Origin: Clostridiales bacterium
Lineage (GTDB): Bacteria > Bacillota > Clostridia > Christensenellales > Aristaeellaceae
Reading direction: 5' to 3'
DNA: 23,405 nt
NCBI GenBank assembly: GCA_019420065.1
Contig: JAHZHX010000011.1
Location: forward strand, 1 to 23,405
A program made the position numbers and the translations under genes. Positions 7,338 to 15,243 of the stretch are shown here, piece after piece. Numbering within the stretch: position 1 is the first letter of the stretch; each line of letters begins with the position of its first letter. A model generated the notes under the pieces. That model was not told the DNA's origin and made no database searches. It was given only the letters and a program-made list of their open reading frames with translations.

Positions 7338-7366
7338 ATTTTATCGCATTTTTATATTTTCTGCAA
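7338..7366 (-). promoter_or_regulatory. Internal promoter of ispH-S1
   Basis: On the minus strand TTGCAG (complement of 7361-7366), a 17-base spacer and TAAAAT (complement of 7338-7343) lie between plsC and the fusion gene. It would give a leader of about 70 bases and uncouple this essential gene from the upstream genes. Confidence 0.65.
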
Positions 7367-7395
7367 TTTTTCACAATTCAAAGCCCAAAAAACTG

Positions 7396-8034
7396 TTATT
7401 TTTCCCGGTGAGCTTCGTCGCGCATGCGATAAAAGGTATCCCGGATACGTTCGCAGAGCAGGTTCACCGTCTCGGTATTGACCCCCCGGGCAATCAAATC
7501 ATCCAGGGGCATCGGCTCGCCGTAGTACACATGCGTCACATGGAAGGGACGGATTTTGCCGTCGATATACACCGGCAGCAGCGGCACGCGGGCGCGCAGC
7601 GCGATCAGCGCCGCCCCGCTTTCCACCTCCTGCATCATCGTTTCCTGGTGGCGCGTCCCTTCGGGAAAGATTCCCAGGATATGCCCCTCGCGCAGCACCT
7701 GCATGCAGGCGCGCATGGCGCCCATATCGGTAGCATGGCGGGCAACGGGAATCATGTGCAGCGACCGCATCAGCCGGTTTGACCACTTTTTGCCCGCCAG
7801 CTCTTGCTTGCCCAAATAGCGGATCTCATACTGTCTGATGGGAACAGCCAGCGCCAGCGGGTCGGCAAAGCTTTTATGATTGCCCATGATGATGTAGGGC
7901 GGCTGCATATCCCGCGCGCGCTCCACATTGTGCCAGCGCAGGGGATATACCGTGTGGAAAAGCACATTGAACACCCCGCGCGCCAGCGAATAAACGGGGG
8001 TTTTTTCATATGCGGCAGGAAGATTGTCAGCCAT
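7396..8034 (-). CDS. plsC: 1-acyl-sn-glycerol-3-phosphate acyltransferase
   Basis: A 212-residue membrane-associated enzyme that acylates lysophosphatidic acid to phosphatidic acid in phospholipid synthesis. The N-H53-x(4)-D58 catalytic motif (NHKSFAD) and the F-P-E-G-T-R motif at 123-128 are intact, and a hydrophobic N-terminal stretch precedes them. The start at 8034 has GGAGG at good spacing and overlaps the end of cmk by 8 bases, so translation is coupled. Its place between cmk and ispH-S1 is the usual clostridial order and supports the call. Confidence 0.93.
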   Translation of the reverse strand: MADNLPAAYEKTPVYSLARGVFNVLFHTVYPLRWHNVERARDMQPPYIIMGNHKSFADPLALAVPIRQYEIRYLGKQELAGKKWSNRLMRSLHMIPVARHATDMGAMRACMQVLREGHILGIFPEGTRHQETMMQEVESGAALIALRARVPLLPVYIDGKIRPFHVTHVYYGEPMPLDDLIARGVNTETVNLLCERIRDTFYRMRDEAHREK

Positions 8035-8698
8035 GCTTTGCCTCCACTGCCCGCAGGATGGCCTGCACCGTCTCCTCAAAACTCATATCCGAGCTGTCCA
8101 CCAGCAGCGCGTCCTCCGCCTGACGCAGTGGATCGACCGCGCGCGTCATGTCCTGCCGGTCGCGGGCGTTGACCTCGCGCAAAATCTCCTCATAATCAGC
8201 CTGCACGCCCTTTTCGGCCAGCTGGCGCATGCGGCGCATCGCGCGGGACTCTGCCGAGGCCGTCAGATAAATCTTGACCGGCGCGTCGGGCAGCACCACG
8301 GTACCGATGTCCCGTCCGTCCAGCAGCATGGGCTGGGCTTGCGCCAGCTCCCGCTGACGTGCCACCAGCATTTTGCGCACCGCAGGGTAGCGCGACACGC
8401 AGCTGGCCGCCGTGCCCGCCTGCTGGGTGCGGATCCGGCCGGACACGTCCTGGCCGTTGACCAGCGTGACCTGCGCGCCGTTTTCATAGCGCACGTCCAC
8501 ATGCGCCCTGCCCGCCCCGCACAGGGCGGCCACCGCCTGCTCATCCTGCAAATCCACGCCCGCGTCCAGCGCCGCCAGCCCCACGGCGCGGTACATCGCC
8601 CCCGTATCCAGGTGCAAAATCCCCAGCCGCGCGGCCACCTCGTCGGCCACGGTCGATTTGCCCGCGCCTACCGGGCCGTCAATGGCAATACTTGGCAT
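8027..8698 (-). CDS. cmk: Cytidylate kinase
   Basis: A 223-residue cytoplasmic enzyme phosphorylating CMP and dCMP with ATP. The P-loop G-P-V-G-A-G-K-S lies at residues 8-15, the D-T-G-A-M-Y-R substrate motif at about 31-37, and the D-G-R-D-I-G-T-V-V motif in the middle. The length is normal for bacterial Cmk. The start at 8698 has GAGG upstream. It lies 14 bases after the stop of the peptidoglycan-binding protein and overlaps plsC, so it is in the middle of an operon. Confidence 0.95.
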   Translation of the reverse strand: MPSIAIDGPVGAGKSTVADEVAARLGILHLDTGAMYRAVGLAALDAGVDLQDEQAVAALCGAGRAHVDVRYENGAQVTLVNGQDVSGRIRTQQAGTAASCVSRYPAVRKMLVARQRELAQAQPMLLDGRDIGTVVLPDAPVKIYLTASAESRAMRRMRQLAEKGVQADYEEILREVNARDRQDMTRAVDPLRQAEDALLVDSSDMSFEETVQAILRAVEAKHG

Positions 8699-8712
8699 AT
8701 GCTTTCCCTCGC

Positions 8713-11640
8713 TTATCGTATCATGGCCTGGGTCACATCCCAGCCGCTGAGAATCTCGCGCTGATGGCTGACGGCATAGGGGCCGGTCTCCTCCGCCTCG
8801 CTCATTTCGCGCGGGAAGTGGATGCAGATGTGCCCCGTCAGGTCGTTGCCGCTGTTATGATCGACCTCATGCCCCTTGCTGTGGGTAGAAGCCATGTAAA
8901 CCTTGCCGTCGCTGAGAATGATCCATACCGCGTGCGGCGTCCAGTTCTCCGTGCCCATGATCTGGCGCATGATGGCCGTATCGCTGGCGGTAATGGGCTC
9001 CGCGTCGCAGTGCTTGCCGAAGCTGAACATGTTTACATTATAGTGCAGCCCGGTTTCAAAGTCGTACACAATGGCGTTTGGCATGGTACGCGCCAGGGGC
9101 CGGATCTCGCTGTACCAGTTGGCAAAGCGTACCTCGGCGGCGGTGGGCGCCTTGAAGTCCGTTCCCGGCACGCCGCCGGAATTGCCGGAATCAGGCTTTT
9201 GTTCGTTTTCCTTTTCCTCCGCCAGCGTTTGCAGGCGCAGATACGTTTTCTCGCCCACAATGCCGTCCGCCGTAAGGCGATTGGCGCGCTGGAAGGCCTT
9301 GACGGCCAGATTGGTCTTGGGGCCGAAGACGCCGTCCGCCGCGCCGGTCAGGTAGCCCAGGGTCAAAAGCATGCGCTGCACCGCTTTGACCTGCTCGCCG
9401 GTATCGCCCGCGCGCAGCAGGAAGCTGGCGGGCGCGGGCGTCGCGGTAGGCTTGACCTCTTCGGGCGCGGGCTTGGCGTTATTGGCATAAATGCGGGCCA
9501 GCGTCTGCGGGCCGGCCACGCCGTCGGCATTCAGGCTGTTTTCCCGCTGGAAAGCGGACACGGCGGCGGCGGTTTTGGTGCCGTAGCGGCCGTCGATGGT
9601 ATCGTCAAAATATTCAAGCACCGTCAGCCGCGCCTGCAAAAGCGACACATTGGTCCCGCGCGCGCCCATCTTGAGCGTCACGCTGGTATCGGGCTTCACG
9701 GTCGGCTCCGGCTTGGGCGTGGCGGTGGGCTTGGGCGTGGCCGTCGCCCAGGAGGGCGTAGCGCTCTCGTCATAGAGCCTCAGCTGCGTATCCAGCCCCG
9801 CCACGCCGTCCACCTTCAGGCCGTTTTTCTGCTGGAAGGCGCGCACGGCGGCAATATCGTTGGAATCATAAATGCCGTCGGGCGTAATGCTGTAATAGCC
9901 CAGCTCCACCAGGCGCGTTTGCAGCCGAGTCACCACCAGGCCGCGCGTGCCGCTGTGAATGATAATCACATTATCAGCCGTGATGGGCGCGGGCGTGGAC
10001 GTAACATAATTGAGAACGGGCGTGGGCGTGGCCGAGGCGATCCCCAGGGCGCGCAGCGTTTTGCTGCCCACGACGCCGTCCACCGTCAGCTTGCCGGCCT
10101 TCTGGAAGGCCTTGACCGCTTTGGTCGTGGCCGCGTCAAAAACGCCGTTCACCGCCGCGGTATAATAGCCCAGCTCCCGCAGCGTTTCCTGCAGTTCGGT
10201 TACCTGGTAGCCGCGGTCGCCCTGGCGCATGTTCACGCCGTCCACGGGCGGCAGCACGGCCACATCGGTTTTTTTGCCGCGGCTGTTCAGCGGCTTGCCT
10301 TCATAAATAAGCTTTTGCAGCTCGGACGAAGCGCTGCCCGTTTGCAGCAGGCCGTTCTGCCGCTGGAAAGCCTTGACCGCCGCGACCGTCGCCGCGTCAA
10401 AGCTGCCGCTGGCGCTGCCGGTATAAAAGCCCAGCTCGCCAAGCGCCTCCTGAAGCACGCTGACGCGCTGACCCATGGCACCCTGCGTCAGCGCCCCGTA
10501 GGTCTTTTGCGCCGCCGCGTCCTCCTCCAGTTCCTCGCCGCCCAGATAGATAGCGGGGATATCCACATACTGCGCCATCACATAGCCGGTATAAGTTTTT
10601 TTGCCCTTTGTATAAGTTACTTTGAGGAAATCTCCCTGCACCGCCTCCACCGATACCTCGCCGCCCGCCGGGATGGACAGGATACGGGTCGAGGACGTGC
10701 TGGGGCCTTTGCGCAGATTGACCGAATCGACGGTGTTCGTCTTCAAGGGGAAGGACGGCGCGGCCTGCGTGTCACCGTCCTCCCATCCGATCACGGGAGG
10801 AACGGGCGTGGCCGTGGGCCGGGGCGTAGCCGTGGCGTTTGCCGCGATGGCGCTGCCGCCGAAAAGAATGGCCTGCGCTTCGCCGTCGGCAATGCCGGTG
10901 GCTTTAAGCCCATGCTTTTGCTGGAAGCGCTTGATGGCGCTGACCGTGCCCGCGCCGCACTTGCCGTCCACCTTGCCGGTATAATAGCCCAGGGCCTTAA
11001 GCGCGGTCTGCACGCGGCTGACCAGATCGCCCGTTTTGCCGCTGGACACCGGAAAGCCCTCCACCGAAGGGACGACCGTAACGCTCTTGGCCTTGCCGCG
11101 GCTGTTCAGGGGCTTGCCTTCAAACAGCAGCCCCTGCGTCTGCGCGTCGGCACTGGACGAATCGTTCAGACCGTTCTTTTCCTGGAAGGCGGCCACAGCC
11201 TCGGCCGTCTTTTGACCGTACTTGCCGTCCGCCTCTCCGGAAAGGAAGCCCAGCTCGATCAGCGCGCGCTGCAAAGCGCGCACCTGCTCGCCCTCCTGTC
11301 CCTGATACAGCGCCGCGTAGCGGGCGGCATACTGCTCTTCGGGCAGGTTGGCCTGCGCGCCGCCCTCCAGGGTGATGCTGGCCTTGGGCGCAAACCCGGC
11401 GACGCCGTCATATTCTATGATATAATAGCTGCCGCTCTCGCCCGTGACATACACCGCGTCGCCCACCGGCAGCGCGCATACGGCAGCGCCGCTCTCGCTG
11501 GCCGTGCGGCGCAGCGTGGACGCGCTTTTCACATATCCCGCGCAGGGATACGCGGCGGCAATTCCCGCGGGCATCAGGGAACAAAGCAGTGCGCACGCAA
11601 GCAGCACCGCAAACAGACGCTTCATCCGTTGCATGAACAT
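8713..11640 (-). CDS. Secreted multi-repeat peptidoglycan-binding protein with SH3 domains and transpeptidase-like C-terminus
   Basis: A 975-residue secreted cell-wall protein. A signal peptide (about 1-30, ending A-A-A) is followed by a bacterial SH3-like domain (31-92). Two PG_binding_1 repeats follow (about 110-175, 200-262), then a second SH3 domain (301-361, with the classic V-N-L-R-K-G-P-S), then five more repeats (383-447, 470-533, 560-624, 655-718, 741-805). Thr/Pro-rich linkers (repeats of T-A-T-P-x-P) join several units. The C-terminal domain (about 833-975) is unassigned. It holds H920-S-K-G-H, H928 and G-H937-I-C939-I-H941, which recalls the H...S-x-G-C active site of L,D-transpeptidases but does not match it. 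The start at 11640 has AGGAGG 5 bases upstream and a strong promoter. It is the first gene of the cmk-plsC operon. Confidence 0.88.
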   Translation of the reverse strand: MFMQRMKRLFAVLLACALLCSLMPAGIAAAYPCAGYVKSASTLRRTASESGAAVCALPVGDAVYVTGESGSYYIIEYDGVAGFAPKASITLEGGAQANLPEEQYAARYAALYQGQEGEQVRALQRALIELGFLSGEADGKYGQKTAEAVAAFQEKNGLNDSSSADAQTQGLLFEGKPLNSRGKAKSVTVVPSVEGFPVSSGKTGDLVSRVQTALKALGYYTGKVDGKCGAGTVSAIKRFQQKHGLKATGIADGEAQAILFGGSAIAANATATPRPTATPVPPVIGWEDGDTQAAPSFPLKTNTVDSVNLRKGPSTSSTRILSIPAGGEVSVEAVQGDFLKVTYTKGKKTYTGYVMAQYVDIPAIYLGGEELEEDAAAQKTYGALTQGAMGQRVSVLQEALGELGFYTGSASGSFDAATVAAVKAFQRQNGLLQTGSASSELQKLIYEGKPLNSRGKKTDVAVLPPVDGVNMRQGDRGYQVTELQETLRELGYYTAAVNGVFDAATTKAVKAFQKAGKLTVDGVVGSKTLRALGIASATPTPVLNYVTSTPAPITADNVIIIHSGTRGLVVTRLQTRLVELGYYSITPDGIYDSNDIAAVRAFQQKNGLKVDGVAGLDTQLRLYDESATPSWATATPKPTATPKPEPTVKPDTSVTLKMGARGTNVSLLQARLTVLEYFDDTIDGRYGTKTAAAVSAFQRENSLNADGVAGPQTLARIYANNAKPAPEEVKPTATPAPASFLLRAGDTGEQVKAVQRMLLTLGYLTGAADGVFGPKTNLAVKAFQRANRLTADGIVGEKTYLRLQTLAEEKENEQKPDSGNSGGVPGTDFKAPTAAEVRFANWYSEIRPLARTMPNAIVYDFETGLHYNVNMFSFGKHCDAEPITASDTAIMRQIMGTENWTPHAVWIILSDGKVYMASTHSKGHEVDHNSGNDLTGHICIHFPREMSEAEETGPYAVSHQREILSGWDVTQAMIR

Positions 11641-11673
11641 GGCAGCCTCCTGAATACAGACCTATACAGTGTT

Positions 11674-11702
11674 ATTTTATGACAAAAGATTTACGCTGTC
11701 AA
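11674..11702 (-). promoter_or_regulatory. Strong sigma-A-type promoter for the peptidoglycan-binding/cmk operon
   Basis: On the minus strand a perfect TTGACA (complement of 11697-11702), a 17-base spacer and TAAAAT (complement of 11674-11679) lie about 35 bases upstream of the start codon. Confidence 0.8.
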
Positions 11703-11778
11703 CGTCCATCTATCGCAAAATGTAACAAAATTGTAAAAACGAGGTGCAAAAGAGCCTTTTTGTTTCAGCGGCAAGCGA

Positions 11779-11980
11779 TTTCCAAATGGAAAAACAGTTT
11801 TTTCCGAGTCGGCACGCCGCCCTCCGACAAAACGAAGGATTCGTTTTGTCGGGTTGCAGATTTTCTTACGCATCTGCGATGCGTGGCCAGAAAATCTGTA
11901 AGGAAGCGGGGTTTTCCCCGCTCCTCGAACCGGCAAAGCCGGTTCTGCGGATTTAAAAATGAAGGGGCATGCCCCTTCAT
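11779..11980. repeat. Tandem array of six hairpins
   Basis: Six stems follow each other with little space. (1) TTTCCA/TGGAAA at 11779-11792. (2) A 13-bp perfect stem, 11824-11836 with 11840-11852, loop GGA. (3) A 10-bp stem CAGATTTTCT/AGAAAATCTG (11857-11898) capped by a 7-bp stem ACGCATC/GATGCGT with loop TGC. (4) AGCGGGG/CCCCGCT with loop TTTT (11905-11922). (5) GAACCGGC/GCCGGTTC with loop AAA (11927-11945). (6) A 22-base perfect palindrome centred on GCATGC (11959-11980). No ORF or T-run terminator explains them all. This may be a structured RNA, a non-autonomous mobile element or a DNA-structure site. Confidence 0.7.
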
Positions 11981-12019
11981 TGCATCCCGGCAGTTGTGTG
12001 CCTGCTTTATTATCGTCTA

Positions 12020-12037
12020 TAGTCTGAGCTGCCGGAT
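12020..12037. repeat. Copy 1 of an 18-base intergenic repeat
   Basis: TAGTCTGAGCTGCYGGAT (Y = C here) recurs with one change at 15244-15261, each time just after CTTTAT and at the left arm of a hairpin. See the second copy. Confidence 0.6.
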
Positions 12038-12064
12038 CTCTCCGACAGCTCTAGCTATTGGATT

Positions 12065-12823
12065 TTACAGCACCTCGACGCCGCTGCGCGTAAATTCATG
12101 GCGCGTCTTTTCCGGCAGCCGCTCGTCGGATACCACCACGTCGGTATCCTCCAGCCTCGCAAAGGTGAAGGAGCTGGTCAGCCCTACCTTCTGCGTGTCC
12201 ATCAGCATGACCACCTTTTCGGCGCGGCTGATGGCCAGGCGTTTGAGCGCGCAGTCCTCCTCCGCGCCGCAGGTAAAGCCGCGGCTGCTGATGTATCCGG
12301 TCACGCCCAGAAACACCGTCTGGAAATTGATGTTTGACAGGTTCTGCATCGTCATGGCGCCGTTGACGCACAGGCTGGCGGTGTTGACCCGCCCGCCGAT
12401 GAAATGCACCTGCGCCCGCTGCAAACGACACAGCTCCAGCGCGCAGCTGAGCGAGCTGGTAAAAATCATGTACGGCCCGTCGGGAATCAGGCGGGCAAAC
12501 TCCGTGCAGGTCGTGCCCGAATCCAAAAAGATGGTCGTATTCTCCTGCAAAAGCTGCAGGGTCTTTTCGGCAATGCTGATTTTATCGGCCGTATTGCGCG
12601 TGTTGCGCTTGATATACAAATCATCCGTGCCCACCAGCACGTCTACCGAGCGCGCGCCGCCATGCGTGCGGATGATGCGCTTGTTGCGGTCGAGGAACTC
12701 CAGGTCGCGCCGCAGCGTCATTTCGGATACCTGGAGAAAATTTTCCTTCAGTTTGGCAAAGCTGATCGAACCCTCGCGGTTGATGATCTCCACCATTCTT
12801 TCCCGGCGTTGATCCTTGTTCAC
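12065..12823 (-). CDS. DeoR-family transcriptional regulator of the isomerase/oxidoreductase locus
   Basis: A 252-residue regulator with canonical DeoR features: an N-terminal winged helix-turn-helix (about 5-57, with M-T-L-R-R-D-L-E-F-L and R-T-H-G-G-A) and a C-terminal sugar-phosphate sensing domain (F-L-D-S-G-T-T near residue 90, then I-G-G-R-V-N, G-V-T-G-Y and, near the end, M-D-T-Q-K-V-G). The start is a GTG at 12823 with AGGAGGTG 7 bases upstream. It lies 21 bases after the isomerase/epimerase-like gene and is co-transcribed with it. By context it probably controls this pair and the divergent oxidoreductase in response to a phosphorylated sugar intermediate. Confidence 0.92.
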   Translation of the reverse strand: MNKDQRRERMVEIINREGSISFAKLKENFLQVSEMTLRRDLEFLDRNKRIIRTHGGARSVDVLVGTDDLYIKRNTRNTADKISIAEKTLQLLQENTTIFLDSGTTCTEFARLIPDGPYMIFTSSLSCALELCRLQRAQVHFIGGRVNTASLCVNGAMTMQNLSNINFQTVFLGVTGYISSRGFTCGAEEDCALKRLAISRAEKVVMLMDTQKVGLTSSFTFARLEDTDVVVSDERLPEKTRHEFTRSGVEVL

Positions 12824-12844
12824 TCCGGCGCACCTCCTTCCTGA

Positions 12845-13630
12845 TCAGTCCCCTACCAGCTCGGCAATGCGGCGGGCGGCATGATACAGCCGTTCGACAT
12901 GCTCAAAATAGGTCATATTGCCATACAGGTCGGGATTTTTGTCGCGCTTGGCGCATTCAAAGCTCAGTCGCTTGGCATGCCTGAGCACGGGCGCCAGATG
13001 CGCGTAATCCACCGTGCCGTCAAAGGGAATGCGGTGCTGGTCGCCCGAACCGTCGTTATCCTGGATATGGGTCACCACCAGCTTGTCGGCATAGTCAAAG
13101 GGGAAGCTGCTGCCCGGCGCAAAGGCGTTCCAGTGGCCGGTATCAAAGGTGAAGCGGCAGCTTGGGGAATCGAACCGGTCCAGTACGGCGCGAAGATGCA
13201 CGTTGGGCGTGATGGAGTTCTCAAAGCCGATGACAAAGCCCTTCTTTTCCGCCCACTCAATGATGCGGCCCAAACGGGACAAACCCAGGTCGTTGAGCGG
13301 CATCTCGGGATGCCCCCACGTTTCATGCGCCACGCCCAGATGGATGCCGCGCGCCGTCAGCTCGGTAATCTCGTCGCAATAGCGCTGCACGACCTCGTCG
13401 CCGCGGATCCCCTCCTGCCAGATGCTGTTGGTCTCCGCGCCGGTCAGGTGGATGTTGTCAATGGGCATGTTGTATTTTTCGGCCAGCTCCATAAAATCGG
13501 TGGTCATAAGCCGCGACGTTCCGGTGCAGACATAATCAAAGCCGATCTCGGATAAAAAGCGGAACTTGTCCTCCAGCGAAATCTCCGGCGCGCTGGGATC
13601 AAAAATCACATACAGGCCAATCGGTTTCAT
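12845..13630 (-). CDS. Sugar phosphate isomerase/epimerase-like TIM-barrel protein
   Basis: A 261-residue cytoplasmic protein of the xylose-isomerase-like TIM-barrel (AP endonuclease 2) superfamily. Likely metal and catalytic residues are E137 (G-F-E-N-S), D163 and H166 (F-D-T-G-H-W-N), H188 in H-I-Q-D-N-D-G, H199 and E225 (F-E-C). The H-x-x-D-N-D-G-x(3)-H pattern is typical of sugar or hydroxypyruvate isomerases and 3-keto-sugar epimerases. The start at 13630 has GGGAGG upstream and an extended -10 promoter. It is first in an operon with the DeoR regulator and divergent from an FAD oxidoreductase, which suggests a carbohydrate or polyol catabolic route. The exact substrate is unknown. Confidence 0.85.
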   Translation of the reverse strand: MKPIGLYVIFDPSAPEISLEDKFRFLSEIGFDYVCTGTSRLMTTDFMELAEKYNMPIDNIHLTGAETNSIWQEGIRGDEVVQRYCDEITELTARGIHLGVAHETWGHPEMPLNDLGLSRLGRIIEWAEKKGFVIGFENSITPNVHLRAVLDRFDSPSCRFTFDTGHWNAFAPGSSFPFDYADKLVVTHIQDNDGSGDQHRIPFDGTVDYAHLAPVLRHAKRLSFECAKRDKNPDLYGNMTYFEHVERLYHAARRIAELVGD

Positions 13631-13664
13631 GCGTTTCCCTCCCTTGAATCTACAAGATGGTTTC

Positions 13665-13693
13665 ATTTTAGCACAAAACGTCATGCGGCGCAA
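13665..13693 (-). promoter_or_regulatory. Promoter of the isomerase/DeoR operon
   Basis: On the minus strand TTGCGC (complement of 13688-13693), a 17-base spacer and TAAAAT (complement of 13665-13670), with a TG one base before the -10 (extended -10). Confidence 0.6.
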
Positions 13694-13725
13694 CGCGGCG
13701 GGCAAGAAAAAAATCCGCCCCCCAC

Positions 13726-13754
13726 TGGACGCTGCGCCCGGTATGCGGTATAAT
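13726..13754 (+). promoter_or_regulatory. Promoter of the FAD oxidoreductase gene
   Basis: TGGACG at 13726-13731, a 17-base spacer and a perfect TATAAT at 13749-13754 give a leader of about 45 bases. It lies back to back with the isomerase promoter. Confidence 0.65.
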
Positions 13755-13807
13755 AATAACGTTTCAACAAGCAATCGACTGCCACCGTGCAGAGAGGAAG
13801 AAAACAG

Positions 13808-15196
13808 ATGAATCATATTGAAAAATCGTATGATATCGTGGTGCTGGGCGCGGGGCCGAGCGGCCTGGCTGCGGCGCTGCAGGCCGCTCGCAACGGCGCG
13901 AAGGTGCTCTTGGCTGAGAAAAACGGCTATCTGGGCGGCAACATGACGCTGGGGCTGCCGCTGCTGGGGTTTCTGGACAAGGATGGCCGCACGGTCATCC
14001 GCGGCGTCGCGCAGGAATTCATTGACGATCTGCGCGCTTACAAAACCCCCTACGGCTATGCCGCCAGCTCGCATCTGCCCTGCCCGATGCACAATTCCGT
14101 CACGCTCTACGACCATGAAATTTTCAAGTTCGTGGCGCTGCGCAAGGTGATGGACGCGGGGATCGACGTGCTTTTGCACACCGAGATCGCGGCCGCCAAC
14201 GTGGATAACGGCCGCCTGGAATCCATTGAACTGAGCGGCAAGGGCTGGCGCATCCTCGTGCACGCCAAGGTATTCATCGACTGCACGGGAGACGGCGACA
14301 TGGCCTATCTGTGCGGCGCGCGCTATGAGAAGGGGCAAAAGGACACCGGCGTTCTGCAGCCGCCCACGCTGATGTTCACCGTGCGCGGCGTGGACATTGA
14401 CAAAACCATCCAGTTCGTGGCCGACGATCCCGAGCAGATGGAGCTGTGCGCCACGACCGAGTGCGGCAAGGGCTTTGACGCGGAATTCTTCCGCAAAAAT
14501 CCCAATCACGTCATGGTCGGCCTGCGCAAGCTGTTCATGCAGCTCAAGGCCGCGGGCAAGCTGCCCGTGGACCGCGACACGCTGATCTACATCAAAAGTC
14601 TTCTGCCCGATGAGATCCACCTCAACTGCACCCGCCATCTGGGCACCGACGGCAGCGACGTGTTCAGCCTGACCCATGCCGAGATCGAGGGCTATCTGCA
14701 AATCGAAAAATTCGTCGAGGCCCTGCGCCTGTATGTGCCGGGCTTTGAAAAGTGCTATATCTCGCAGATTTACCCCTCCATGGGCGTTCGTGAGAGCCGT
14801 CGCTTCCACGGTATCCGGGAGCTGACGGAGGAAGAGGTCGTGCGCGGTGACATCGGAGAGGATACCATCGGCATCGGCTCCTATATTGTGGACATCCACA
14901 TGGGCGACGGCTCGGGCACGATCGTGAAAAAGATCCCGCCCTACGGCCTGCCCTACGGCATCACGGTCAGCAGCGACATTGACAACCTGATGTTTGCCGG
15001 CCGCTGCGCCAGCATGGACGCGGTGGTCATGAGCTCCGCGCGCGTGATGCCCATCTGCATGGCCATGGGCGAGGGCGCGGGCGTAGGCGCGGCGCTGGCC
15101 GTGAAGCATGGCGTTCTGCCCCGCGACGTGGACGTGCAGGAGGTGCGCGCCATCCTCAAAGCCGCGAACGTGCTGCTTCAGCCCGAGGAGGCCTGA
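13808..15196 (+). CDS. FAD-dependent oxidoreductase (FAD_oxidored family)
   Basis: A 462-residue flavoprotein without a signal peptide. The N-terminal Rossmann motif is G14-A-G-P-S-G19, the ribose-binding acid is E37 (L-L-A-E-K), and the G-G-N motif lies at 43-45. The C-T-G-D-G-D motif at 159-164 and the C-terminal F-A-G-R-C-A-S segment are characteristic of the PF12831-type oxidoreductases often found in carbohydrate-utilisation loci. The start at 13808 was chosen for the GAGG about 10 bases upstream; a GTG 7 codons earlier has no site. It is divergent from the isomerase/DeoR pair and ends in two hairpins. It probably oxidises a hydroxyl group of a sugar- or polyol-like substrate, but the substrate is not known. 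Confidence 0.88.
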   Translation: MNHIEKSYDIVVLGAGPSGLAAALQAARNGAKVLLAEKNGYLGGNMTLGLPLLGFLDKDGRTVIRGVAQEFIDDLRAYKTPYGYAASSHLPCPMHNSVTLYDHEIFKFVALRKVMDAGIDVLLHTEIAAANVDNGRLESIELSGKGWRILVHAKVFIDCTGDGDMAYLCGARYEKGQKDTGVLQPPTLMFTVRGVDIDKTIQFVADDPEQMELCATTECGKGFDAEFFRKNPNHVMVGLRKLFMQLKAAGKLPVDRDTLIYIKSLLPDEIHLNCTRHLGTDGSDVFSLTHAEIEGYLQIEKFVEALRLYVPGFEKCYISQIYPSMGVRESRRFHGIRELTEEEVVRGDIGEDTIGIGSYIVDIHMGDGSGTIVKKIPPYGLPYGITVSSDIDNLMFAGRCASMDAVVMSSARVMPICMAMGEGAGVGAALAVKHGVLPRDVDVQEVRAILKAANVLLQPEEA

Positions 15197-15200
15197 CCCA

Positions 15201-15222
15201 CGCCGGGGGCTGCGCCCCGGCG
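15201..15222 (+). terminator. GC-rich hairpin after the FAD oxidoreductase
   Basis: An 8-bp stem CGCCGGGG/CCCCGGCG with loop GCTGCG starts 4 bases after the stop codon. It has no T run, so it probably works together with the next hairpin or protects the mRNA 3' end. Confidence 0.5.
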
Positions 15223-15243
15223 ATAATATACCCACTTTATTGA

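Larger units (their letters stand above)
11703..12064. other. Non-coding stretch filled with hairpins
   Basis: No gene is supported in these 362 bases. They hold the chain of six hairpins (11779-11980) and, at 12027-12052, a stem of about 10 pairs with one mismatch (GAGCTGCCGGA/TCCGACAGCTC) just downstream of the DeoR gene that ends at 12065. That stem may terminate the DeoR transcript, although no good T run follows it. Confidence 0.7.

Noticed and set aside
8692..11682. A 996-codon plus-strand open frame
   Set aside because: It is an antisense reading of the repeat-rich peptidoglycan-binding gene. Its low-complexity G/R/H/A composition and lack of a ribosome site mark it as a shadow.
11779..11980. 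CRISPR array reading of the hairpin chain
   Set aside because: The units are all different in sequence and there is no constant repeat or spacer length, and no cas gene.
11959..11980. A simple intrinsic terminator
   Set aside because: The 22-base palindrome has no T run on either strand.
13631..15235. N-terminal extension of the isomerase-like gene to 15235
   Set aside because: The extension is antisense to the FAD oxidoreductase. The ATG at 13630 has its own ribosome site and promoter.
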